Assembly: GCA_903895995.1 (NCBI GenBank)
Contig: CAITVX010000031.1
Location: 1 to 38,035, forward strand
DNA from: an uncultured Actinomycetes bacterium
GTDB lineage: Bacteria > Actinomycetota > Actinomycetes > Nanopelagicales > Nanopelagicaceae
Direction: 5' to 3'
DNA: 38,035 bases
Shown in pieces: positions 24,167 through 30,629 of this stretch; positions within the stretch are counted from its first letter, which is position 1, and every line of letters starts with the position of its first letter. The translations under genes and the position numbers were made by a program. The notes beneath the pieces were generated by a model, which was not told where the DNA came from, searched no databases, and worked only from the letters and a program-made list of their open reading frames with translations.

Positions 24167-25789
24167 AGACCAGCGGATTTCATCGGCTAGCTCAGCCAAT
24201 GTCATATCCAGACCATTACCGAAGATACGTGTTGGGTCTGAGTTCAGCGATGCGCGAATTGAATTGATTTTCGCTAGATCTGCCGCCGATCCCTTGAGAT
24301 TCGAATTCTTGGAGACCCCAGAATTACTTAAAATACTGGCAACCTCGAGAAATGCCTTTCCGACAGCTTCATACTTTGTGAGCCACTTCAATGATTCCTC
24401 ACGCCAGAGGGGTTGCGAAAATTTAGCTGACTTAATCGTCTCAACATCACTGAGCATCTGATTGCTATGGGCCTCGATGAGTTTGCCCGCTTGAGCAGCT
24501 TTGCCAGTCTTCCACGAGAAAGAAGCCGCCTCTAACATGGCACTGAAATCTGGTGCCGGGTTTACACGCAGACACGATTCAAAGCAGGCACGCAAGAGAT
24601 TACGGAATGCTGCGCGATCGCCTGAATTATCCATGAGAAGAGTCAATGAGTATTCCCAGGAGTTTTCTGGGTTATAACCCTGTGTATCCCACAAGTAGTC
24701 ACCGATTGTGCTCAAGGAGATGAGTGAGAGTTCAAATCGATCCATTGGATTAGCAAAGTATCCCAGTGAATGATTCTCTAAACCTTTTTCGCGGCCCTCA
24801 ATTGGACCAACATGCAATTCGTGCAACATCGCTACGTCATTGACGGGGTAATTATCCCAATAGAGAGGAATGTGCTTGGTATTACTTTTGAATACTTTGG
24901 CATCAGAGATATCAAGGTATTCAGAACAAATCTCACGTCCTGTCCAAATAAGTGACAGATCAGGATCAAGGGCGCTACCAAATTCGGCTATATATTCTTC
25001 TGTGCCTTTTCCGTGATACTGCATCGGACAAATAGCTAAAGTGATCGCGGAATCAAGCTTCTTTAACTCTGCCCAGACAGCATTGCAGTAAAAACTGTGC
25101 GCCTGCATAATGGAGGTAAATTTGGCTGCATCCTTCTCACTCTGCAGGCGAGCAGGAATATCATCGAGAAATAGCCCAAATTCACGCACACCAATACTGT
25201 GGAGCTGCTTGAAGCGAACCATGATCGCCGCTACATCACTCGCATCGCAGTACTCAACTGTCAGCCCTGGGGAGATGGCGACTGAGACGGTGATCCCATT
25301 CCTTCTGCCCTGCTCCATAAGCTCTGATACCCGGCTTAGGAAATCTTCGCTGAGGGGTGATCGCCAGTCGTATCGATGCCACGGGTCATCCTTAGGCGCT
25401 AAGAGGTAACGATTAAAACCGAAATCAGAGAAGTGAGATAACCCGCGCATTCGTTGTTCGTGGGTCCAGGGAGTTCCGTAGAAACCTTCGATAACACCCC
25501 GGATCTTAAATTTCGGGGAATGCTTGTGATCAGTTATAGCGTCATTGGTGAGTAGAGATTTAAGTAAGAGATTGAGCGCGTAGCGAAATCCTGCATATGT
25601 CGATCTCTCAATTGTCGCTTTCTTACTTGCCGCGAGCGAGGTGGTCACTACCGATTCTTCTGCTCCGAGCTTTGAGCTGTCGATCACAGTTATCTCACTA
25701 AAACCAGAGTTCGCAAATACTTGGTGTCTTTCAACAAAACTCTTGAATAGGGCGTTCTCTTCCGCAGTAGCTCCAATGAGGTTATTCAT
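24155..25789 (-). CDS. GH84 beta-N-acetylglucosaminidase (O-GlcNAcase-like)
   Basis: A glycoside hydrolase family 84 enzyme of 544 residues, which uses substrate-assisted catalysis to cleave terminal beta-GlcNAc. A short N-terminal GH20b-like domain (1-90) precedes the barrel, which starts IRGVIEGFYGTPW (about residues 96-108) and carries APKDDPWHRYDWR. The catalytic double aspartate is LFLDDIP (D209, D210), and TGREICSEYL and IPLYWDNYPVND follow, as in bacterial and human O-GlcNAcases. There is no signal peptide, so it is predicted cytosolic, unlike many secreted bacterial GH84s. A good AAAAGGA lies upstream. It is the last gene of the PIG-L/GntR/GH84 operon and overlaps nagA at the 3' ends. 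Likely substrates are imported GlcNAc-beta oligosaccharides. Confidence 0.92.
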   Translation of the reverse strand: MNNLIGATAEENALFKSFVERHQVFANSGFSEITVIDSSKLGAEESVVTTSLAASKKATIERSTYAGFRYALNLLLKSLLTNDAITDHKHSPKFKIRGVIEGFYGTPWTHEQRMRGLSHFSDFGFNRYLLAPKDDPWHRYDWRSPLSEDFLSRVSELMEQGRRNGITVSVAISPGLTVEYCDASDVAAIMVRFKQLHSIGVREFGLFLDDIPARLQSEKDAAKFTSIMQAHSFYCNAVWAELKKLDSAITLAICPMQYHGKGTEEYIAEFGSALDPDLSLIWTGREICSEYLDISDAKVFKSNTKHIPLYWDNYPVNDVAMLHELHVGPIEGREKGLENHSLGYFANPMDRFELSLISLSTIGDYLWDTQGYNPENSWEYSLTLLMDNSGDRAAFRNLLRACFESCLRVNPAPDFSAMLEAASFSWKTGKAAQAGKLIEAHSNQMLSDVETIKSAKFSQPLWREESLKWLTKYEAVGKAFLEVASILSNSGVSKNSNLKGSAADLAKINSIRASLNSDPTRIFGNGLDMTLAELADEIRWSLTA

Positions 25790-26544
25790 GAGACATCCTT
25801 TTCTCTGATTGCGATCTCTAAATTATCTCGATTGGGAGATAAGTTAAATTTATATTGATCACCGATATAGACACATTCTGCAAGCATGATAATTCGACCG
25901 TTCTGGTCTAGGTCAATCATTGTGAGCTCCAAACAGGCCTTATTTTTCTGGATTCTCAATTGATCAGCTATCTCTTGACTTGGGATAGATGCAGAAAGGC
26001 TGGTGTTGGCATTGATGATTTTGACCCCATATTTTTCTTGCAAAAGATTGTAAAGAGAACCACTTAACTCTTCTTCTCTTATATCGGGGAAATATGCGGT
26101 AGGAAGGTAGACAGTCTCAACACCAAGGGCTACTCCATCGGCTGAGCGCAGACGTGAAAATTTAAGAAGCTCCGACCCGACCGGCACGCTAAGAAGTGAT
26201 GATTTTGTAAAGTCTGCCTTTAAATATGTAAATATGAGTATTTTTGAAGTTGGCTTTAACCCCAACCCGTTCATCTCTTCAGTAAAGGATTTCAAGCGGA
26301 ATTCATGGGTGATTGGCGTATACGTGACAAAGGTGCCAGATCCTGGCCGTCTTTCTAGTTTCTCTTCCTGTACTAAAAGGTCGATAGCGCGACGAATTGT
26401 CATTCTTGCAACCTTGCAATCTTGCGCTAACTCACGTTCACCCTTCAAGCGTGATCCTTGTGGTGATGAGACGATTAAATTGAGTAAATGAAGTCGTGCC
26501 TTTTGAGAGGCCGTGATGTTATTAGCGAGCGGCATGAAGGGCAT
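25786..26544 (-). CDS. GntR-family regulator, HutC/UTRA type (NagR/DasR-like)
   Basis: A 252-residue repressor-type protein with an N-terminal winged helix (KGERELAQDCKVARMTIRRAIDLL, then RRPGSGTFV in the wing) and a C-terminal UTRA effector domain. UTRA regulators of this type in GlcNAc loci (NagR, DasR) sense GlcN-6-P or GlcNAc-6-P. Flanking GH84, PIG-L and nagA genes suggest it controls this island. It is coupled to both neighbours: its start lies within the end of the PIG-L gene and its stop overlaps the GH84 start (ATGA). ATG codons at 26544 and 26535 are both possible starts. Inverted repeats at 17890, 18937 and 27336 are candidate operators. Confidence 0.88.
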   Translation of the reverse strand: MPFMPLANNITASQKARLHLLNLIVSSPQGSRLKGERELAQDCKVARMTIRRAIDLLVQEEKLERRPGSGTFVTYTPITHEFRLKSFTEEMNGLGLKPTSKILIFTYLKADFTKSSLLSVPVGSELLKFSRLRSADGVALGVETVYLPTAYFPDIREEELSGSLYNLLQEKYGVKIINANTSLSASIPSQEIADQLRIQKNKACLELTMIDLDQNGRIIMLAECVYIGDQYKFNLSPNRDNLEIAIREKDVS

Positions 26545-27316
26545 CCGTGCTGAGAACTTTTAGAGGTTCGGCATATGTAACATCTTTGCTCAATTTATTT
26601 GCAGCATGCCCGATCCCTGCAAAGTGCTGGGATCGCTTAGGTAGAGCCACCAACATCCCGGCCATGGATTCAGGCGTGAATTGACTGACGTATTGGGAGA
26701 CCGCAGTTAATTTGGTCTCTAAGACCTGGTCGATATCTACAAAGGTATTAGCTTGAGATGAGTTAAAGAGACCAACAGCTTTAATCTCTCGCTTCTCTTT
26801 CGAGTGAAATTCCTTAGGAATCTGTAGATCATTACCTTCGACTCCAAGGACATCGGCCAAAATAGCGGCCTCAACGGCAGCAAAGCCTGACTTGTAGTGG
26901 TCAGCATGTGCCTCAGTATTTAACCAAGGATCTAAGGCGATAACACAATCGGGTTGGAATTGGCGCACAACGGTTATTAAGTCGCGACGAGCTTGGTAAA
27001 CACTCCAGTCACCCGCATCTGGGTAACCTAAATAGTAAATGCCGAGAACTCCAAGAATCTCTGCGGCTTTTGCAGCCTCTTTCTCAAGGCGCGAGGCTGC
27101 CTCTTTTTTAGAAAGTGTTAAATCAGTTACTCCGGCCAGGTCATCTGTCACAGTCACATAGAGAATCTCTGCGCCATTTTTTGCAAGCTGGGCAATGAAT
27201 CCACCGATAGCGATATCTACATCGTCATAGTGAGCTTGAATGGCGAGAACTCTTCTGGAAGAAAAAATATCTGGGATAGGCATCAAGGAGGGAATATCGA
27301 CGAACTCTGAACTCAT
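26522..27316 (-). CDS. PIG-L family N-acetyl-sugar deacetylase
   Basis: A 264-residue zinc-dependent LmbE/PIG-L-fold deacetylase. This family removes acetyl from GlcNAc-bearing molecules (GlcNAc-PI, GlcNAc-Ins, diacetylchitobiose). The metal motif is AHYDDVDIAIGG (H29, D31, D32) where HPDD is more usual, and the distal HxxH pair is AHADH. A structural VTVTDD strand is also present. It is the first gene of the minus-strand operon leading into GntR and GH84. Given the context it could deacetylate GlcNAc, chitobiose or a GlcNAc-conjugate. The unusual tyrosine in the HxDD motif is worth noting. No signal peptide is seen. Confidence 0.85.
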   Translation of the reverse strand: MSSEFVDIPSLMPIPDIFSSRRVLAIQAHYDDVDIAIGGFIAQLAKNGAEILYVTVTDDLAGVTDLTLSKKEAASRLEKEAAKAAEILGVLGIYYLGYPDAGDWSVYQARRDLITVVRQFQPDCVIALDPWLNTEAHADHYKSGFAAVEAAILADVLGVEGNDLQIPKEFHSKEKREIKAVGLFNSSQANTFVDIDQVLETKLTAVSQYVSQFTPESMAGMLVALPKRSQHFAGIGHAANKLSKDVTYAEPLKVLSTDALHAAR

Positions 27317-27335
27317 GCCAACCCCCGTTGCTTTA

Positions 27336-27365
27336 AATAAGTCTTTCAGGATTTAGACCCTTATT
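27336..27365. promoter_or_regulatory. Bulged inverted repeat in the divergent PIG-L/GNAT gap
   Basis: AATAAGTCT (27336-27344) faces AGACCCTTATT (27355-27365), pairing with a two-base bulge. It sits in the 75-base gap between divergent genes and contains a TAGACC half site like that of NagR/DasR operators. A shared operator for both directions is possible. Not demonstrated. Confidence 0.35.
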
Positions 27366-27379
27366 CAAGGTTTTTTCAG

Positions 27380-27385
27380 TACTAT
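27380..27385 (+). promoter_or_regulatory. -10 hexamer of leaderless promoter (OGA-like GNAT)
   Basis: TACTAT ends six bases before the GTG at 27392. No Shine-Dalgarno sequence exists, supporting both the start choice and a leaderless mRNA. Confidence 0.5.
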
Positions 27386-27391
27386 TTTTAG

Positions 27392-28012
27392 GTGGACCTC
27401 CTTACTTTTGACTCAGGTGAGACCGTTCGTAAATTCCAAGAAGAAGATAGAGCAGGTCTCTACCACGTCTGTTTAGCAACTGGTGATAGCGGAGCGGGCG
27501 CCTTTCATTTATACAATCAGAAAGAGATGCTCGGCGAAATTTATGTTGGCCCGTATTTAAGTTTTCAACCCGATCTATCTTTTACTTTAGTTCAAGAAGG
27601 TGCTTCTGGTTACGCCCTTGCAGCGTTTGATACACGATCATTTGAGAGTACGTTAAGCAAACAATGGTGGCCGTTAATTCAAAAAAAATATAGCAACCTC
27701 TCACCAGAGAATTTCAATGAACGTGAGAAGAATTTATTTAGCTACATCCAGAATCCACCGCTTCGGCCTGAAGCTATTGTCCGGGACTACCCAAGTCATC
27801 TCCATATAGATTTACTTGAAACAGCCCAGGGTCGTGGAATTGGCAAAGCAATGATGAATCTTTTACTTGATACTTTAAGAGAGCAAGGATCAAAAGGAGT
27901 GCACCTAGGAATGGGAGCTCAAAATTCCAGGGCCTTCACTTTCTACACCAAATTGGGTTTCACCCTCCTTGATAAGAATGATGATGAATGGACGATGGGG
28001 CTAAAACTCTAA
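27392..28012 (+). CDS. Stand-alone GNAT resembling the O-GlcNAcase C-terminal domain
   Basis: A 206-residue acetyltransferase-fold protein. Segments line up by eye with the C-terminal pseudo-acetyltransferase domain of human O-GlcNAcase: GYALAAFDTRSF (73-84), WWPLIQKKY (92-100), LRPEAIVRDYPSHLHIDLL (124-142) and FYTKLGF (184-190). Unlike the human domain, it keeps an acetyl-CoA loop, QGRGIG (146-151). From memory, stand-alone bacterial relatives of this domain are known in Oceanicola and Streptomyces. Here the gene is divergent from an operon that carries the GH84 hydrolase, so the two halves of animal O-GlcNAcase are encoded side by side. The substrate could be glucosamine or a related amino sugar; this is inference. 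The GTG start has TACTAT six bases upstream. Confidence 0.82.
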   Translation: MDLLTFDSGETVRKFQEEDRAGLYHVCLATGDSGAGAFHLYNQKEMLGEIYVGPYLSFQPDLSFTLVQEGASGYALAAFDTRSFESTLSKQWWPLIQKKYSNLSPENFNEREKNLFSYIQNPPLRPEAIVRDYPSHLHIDLLETAQGRGIGKAMMNLLLDTLREQGSKGVHLGMGAQNSRAFTFYTKLGFTLLDKNDDEWTMGLKL

Positions 28013-28108
28013 TCTCAAGGATTGTTCTCCACAGCTCAGCACTACCCACATCCCGGAGCAGATTTTCAGCGGGTTCCGCCATGCCTATTTAGCCTTCACC
28101 CAGTTCCA

Positions 28109-28204
28109 CTTTCTCTAGATGTTCGACAAAGAAACTTCCCCGTGAAGTCCTTTGAAGGCATTTGCTTTCCAGCCCGCCGGCTGGAATGTCAGCTCTAGAG
28201 AAAG
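28109..28204. other. Candidate structured RNA element closed by an 11-bp inverted repeat
   Basis: CTTTCTCTAGA (28109-28119) is perfectly complementary to TCTAGAGAAAG (28194-28204). Inside lie ACTTC/GAAGT (28134-28138 / 28144-28148), CCTT-TG-AAGG (28149-28158) and TTCCAGCC-CGCC-GGCTGGAA (28167-28186). A closed stem with three branches is the architecture of a riboswitch or small RNA, but it matches no class I recognise. Terminal inverted repeats would also fit a tiny mobile element, though no target duplication is visible. Confidence 0.45.
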
Positions 28205-28208
28205 GAGG
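28198..28208 (+). promoter_or_regulatory. Perfect Shine-Dalgarno sequence without a matching gene
   Basis: AGAAAGGAGGT (28199-28209, with GAGAAAG shared by the closing stem) is complementary to the full 16S rRNA 3' tail. The only ATG close by (28210) is followed at once by TAA. The next starts, TTG at 28225 and ATG at 28240, are far away and open only 14-19 codons. It may be a relic or a sequestered regulatory site. Confidence 0.4.
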
Positions 28209-28289
28209 TATGTAATCAAAGACATTGCGCAAGCAAAAGATGCAGTTATTCGTTATTTCAAACTTCTCTATCGGAGTTTTGTAATGCGA

Positions 28290-28317
28290 AAGGCTCCCTG
28301 TTATTGCAGAGAGCCTT
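28290..28317 (+). other. Hairpin AAGGCTC...GAGCCTT
   Basis: Seven perfect base pairs plus CTG/CAG after one mismatch, around loop TTATTG. No T tract follows, so it is not a standard terminator. It forms part of the structured stretch after the GNAT gene. Confidence 0.5.
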
Positions 28318-28360
28318 CCAACTGCATTTGTCCTTGGTTCCAGACCTAGGGACGAACCAT

Positions 28361-28386
28361 GGGGGTCGGCCTAGAAACCGGCCCTC
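28361..28386 (+). terminator. Terminator-like hairpin
   Basis: GGGGGTCGG (28361-28369) pairs with CCGGCCCTC (28378-28386), including two G-U pairs, around an eight-base loop. It is followed by ATGTATTTATT. It could end transcription of the GNAT gene or of the structured element, but the tail is weak. Confidence 0.4.
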
Positions 28387-28560
28387 ATGTATTTATTAAA
28401 GCACTTTCAATAATTTTTGCAACGACCAATTGAGTGATCAAAAATGATTACAGAGAGTCATTTTTACTCATCTTAGATAGCGCTCTGAATTTCAACTTTG
28501 ACTAAGTCATTGACTTACAGCAAAAAGCGAGGACAGTTGAATACCTATCAAAGGGTTCTT

Positions 28561-28827
28561 GTGTCAAAAATTAGCCCAGAGGACAGAAAGTCGATCCTTG
28601 CCGAGAGGGTCGATGACTATCTAGCAGCTGGGTGGAAGCTAGAGCTCCAACGAGATTACCTCGCTGTCGTGACAACTGGTCGAACTGTAAATCACATCCT
28701 TCATCTTTTACTTTCGGTGATGACGATTGGCCTTTGGCTCCTTCCATGGTTGTGGATGGCAACCAGCAATAGACCGCAGAGATTAACTATTTCGGTGGAT
28801 GAATTTGGGAATACGACTGAGGATTAA
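28561..28827 (+). CDS. Small membrane protein of unknown function
   Basis: An 88-residue protein: a charged N-terminal half (PEDRKSILAERVDDYLAAGWKLE), one long hydrophobic segment (HILHLLLSVMTIGLWLLPWLWMA) that could form a hairpin or a single pass, and a short C-terminal strand ending ISVDEFGNTTED. This layout recalls small actinobacterial proteins with a YLxxGW...D motif and a C-terminal DxxGxV, but I cannot name a family. The GTG at 28561 is chosen because AAAGGG lies five bases upstream. A TTG at 28498 would add 21 residues without support. The downstream exonuclease gene starts 28 bases after the stop, so an operon is likely. Confidence 0.7.
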   Translation: MSKISPEDRKSILAERVDDYLAAGWKLELQRDYLAVVTTGRTVNHILHLLLSVMTIGLWLLPWLWMATSNRPQRLTISVDEFGNTTED

Positions 28828-28855
28828 GGATGAAATTGACGAAAGGAAGGCCAAT

Positions 28856-29995
28856 GTGAAGAGTTTCGCAGTTGTGGATGTTGAGTCAACCGGTTTTGGT
28901 AAGAATGATCGAATAATCGAAATTGCAATCATCATCGTTGAAGCGGGGAAAATTGTTCAGGAGTGGGAAACGTTAATAAATCCCGAACGTGATATTTCAA
29001 ATTCCCATATACACGGATTAACCGCAACCGATGTTTCTCTGGCGCCTATTTTTGCAGAAGTTGTGGATGAAATAGCTTCATTAGTAAATGGAAGAGTTTT
29101 GGTTGCGCATAACCTGGTGTTTGATGCTCGGATGCTCAGGCAAGAATTCGAGAGGACAAGTCACGTTGCAGAATTCGGGAGTGGGTATTGCACTCTTAGG
29201 GCAACTAAATTGAGTCTGGCGCGCGCCTGTGAAGCTTATGAAGTCACAAACGAAGATGCGCATCGAGCTTTAACCGACACCCGGGCCACAGCTGAATTGC
29301 TTGTCAAGCTAGGACCTGATGATAAGGATTTAGAAGTGGCAAAAGTTGAAGTGGTTCGAATGACGAGCCCCACTCGTGTACTTTGTCGTGAAGAACCACT
29401 TGGGAATGATGAGTTAGCGGGAATGCAGACTGTCAGAAAACCTATTCCAGACTTTGATTCGACAGGTTATGCGTCATCACAACTGTCCTATGCGGAAGCT
29501 CTTTACCTTGTTATGAGTGATTTTACGATTACAGAAAGCGAGACTGACTATTTAGGCGAATGGGCTCAAGCCGTGGGTGTTTCCGAAGAAGAGCAAGTTG
29601 AAGTCCATCAGGATTACTTAGATCAGTTGGTGATTGCAGCAAATAGAGACAATTTCATTTCACCGAGAGAGCAACTCCTAATTGAGAAAGCTGCAAAGGC
29701 ACTAAGAATTCGGCCGCCACTATTCACACCTGCGCATGCTGACACGGTTCAATTGATTGTTGGCTTAAGGGTTTGTTTTACGGGTTCTGCGACCGATTTT
29801 CAAGGAAAGACGATTTCTAAAGAAGAGTTAGCCGTACTTGCAATTGCAAAAGGCTTGGTCCCAGTTGCGAGTGTTACAAAGAAAACTTGTGAGCTGGTCG
29901 TGGCCGCCGACGAAGCCTCAATGTCCGGGAAGGCTCAAAAAGCGAGAAAATATGGGATAAGACTCATTTCAGTAAAAGCATTTTTAGAAATGTAG
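28856..29995 (+). CDS. DEDDh 3'-5' exonuclease with C-terminal BRCT domain
   Basis: A 379-residue protein in three parts. Residues 1-170 form a DnaQ-type exonuclease: VVDVESTG with D8 and E10, then VAHNLVFDARML, and HRALTDTRATAELL giving the fourth Asp. Residues of about 200-290 form a helical region with alternating acidic motifs (DFTITESETDYLGEW, RDNFISPREQLLIEKAA) that resembles TerB-like domains. The C-terminal 80 residues form a BRCT-like domain (GLRVCFTGSATDFQGKTISKEEL...). The GTG at 28856 follows AGGAAGG, so the in-frame ATG at 28799 inside the upstream gene is not used. It probably acts in DNA repair or as a proofreading-type nuclease. Partner and substrate are unknown. Confidence 0.85.
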   Translation: MKSFAVVDVESTGFGKNDRIIEIAIIIVEAGKIVQEWETLINPERDISNSHIHGLTATDVSLAPIFAEVVDEIASLVNGRVLVAHNLVFDARMLRQEFERTSHVAEFGSGYCTLRATKLSLARACEAYEVTNEDAHRALTDTRATAELLVKLGPDDKDLEVAKVEVVRMTSPTRVLCREEPLGNDELAGMQTVRKPIPDFDSTGYASSQLSYAEALYLVMSDFTITESETDYLGEWAQAVGVSEEEQVEVHQDYLDQLVIAANRDNFISPREQLLIEKAAKALRIRPPLFTPAHADTVQLIVGLRVCFTGSATDFQGKTISKEELAVLAIAKGLVPVASVTKKTCELVVAADEASMSGKAQKARKYGIRLISVKAFLEM

Positions 29996-30005
29996 AATTG
30001 CGGAA

Positions 30006-30629
30006 CTAGTTGTCATCTTTGTCTTGTGACAGAATCCAAGCGGCAAAAGAGGCAGTAATCGTGCTGATCATTGCAACTCCAAAAACAATTAGCACTCCAG
30101 CGATCAGCCGACCTTCTGTAGTAACAGGGAACTTATCGCCATAGCCAATTGTAGTAATGGTAACTAACCCCCACCAAAGCGCATCCATAGGCGTGTGGAT
30201 GTTTGATCCAGGCGCGCTTCGCTCGATATCTAAAATGGCGGCTCCCATGATAATAATCATTAAGAGCGCAGCAGCGGTCATGACTAATGGAATTGACTTG
30301 ATCAAAGTCAACTTGGAACGCACACTCGCTTGTGTCGTAAATATTAGAGCACGCAATGCCCGGAGAGGTCTGAAAAAGGGAACAACAACCAGGATGAGCT
30401 CTAATAAATGAGTTTTGAAGTACTTCTTATTATCCGGCGCTAACTTCATCTGAACTAAATAATCCACCGCAAAAGCGGCCCAACTTACGTAGTTTAAAAT
30501 CGAACATAAACTTTTGACTGAGCTACCTACGGGATACCAGTAGATTGGGTAAACAAAAGTTATTGTGTAAACGAGGCTCAATATCAATGTAGGTAGAGCC
30601 ATCTTCTTCTGCCATTGAGTCAATGTCAT
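30006..30629 (-). CDS. Voltage-gated-type potassium channel
   Basis: A 207-residue ion channel with a voltage-sensor-like membrane region. The fourth-segment equivalent carries spaced arginines (FFRPLRALRALIF), and a pore helix and selectivity filter follow (TTIGYGD, residues 159-165), then the last transmembrane helix. Length and layout fit small bacterial Kv-like channels that work as tetramers in the membrane. No cytoplasmic RCK/TrkA domain is present. The start overlaps the stop of the upstream secreted-protein gene (ATGA), so it is translated from the ppc-secreted protein-channel transcript. The C-terminus is short and acidic. Confidence 0.9.
   Translation of the reverse strand: MTLTQWQKKMALPTLILSLVYTITFVYPIYWYPVGSSVKSLCSILNYVSWAAFAVDYLVQMKLAPDNKKYFKTHLLELILVVVPFFRPLRALRALIFTTQASVRSKLTLIKSIPLVMTAAALLMIIIMGAAILDIERSAPGSNIHTPMDALWWGLVTITTIGYGDKFPVTTEGRLIAGVLIVFGVAMISTITASFAAWILSQDKDDN

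Larger units (their letters stand above)
28013..28560. other. Non-coding stretch rich in inverted repeats
   Basis: About 550 bases between the GNAT gene and the next supported start. No frame looks like a protein: the longest open frame (28152-28349) lacks a start near the strong Shine-Dalgarno sequence and runs through hairpins. The stretch holds the multi-branched repeat at 28109-28204, an 11-base match to the 16S rRNA tail at 28198-28208, hairpins at 28290-28317 and 28361-28386, and a TGGTTC/GAACCA repeat (28335-28340 / 28354-28359). The last 100 bases are A/T-rich and probably include the promoter for the next gene. Confidence 0.6.

Noticed and set aside
27960-28083. Minus-strand short frame starting MAEPAENLLRDVG
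   Set aside because: Under 45 codons, overlaps the GNAT gene end on the opposite strand, and has no recognisable family or clear promoter.
28109-28204. CRISPR array or insertion sequence
   Set aside because: There is only one inverted pair, no regularly spaced direct repeats, no transposase and no target duplication.
28152-28349. 65-codon open frame with a Cys-rich end
   Set aside because: Its start lies inside the structured repeat, no start codon follows the strong Shine-Dalgarno at the right distance, and the Cys-rich end is the hairpin at 28290-28317. No family is recognised.
28330-28360. GGTTCCAGACC resembling a tRNA T-arm
   Set aside because: No acceptor, D or anticodon arms can be formed around it.
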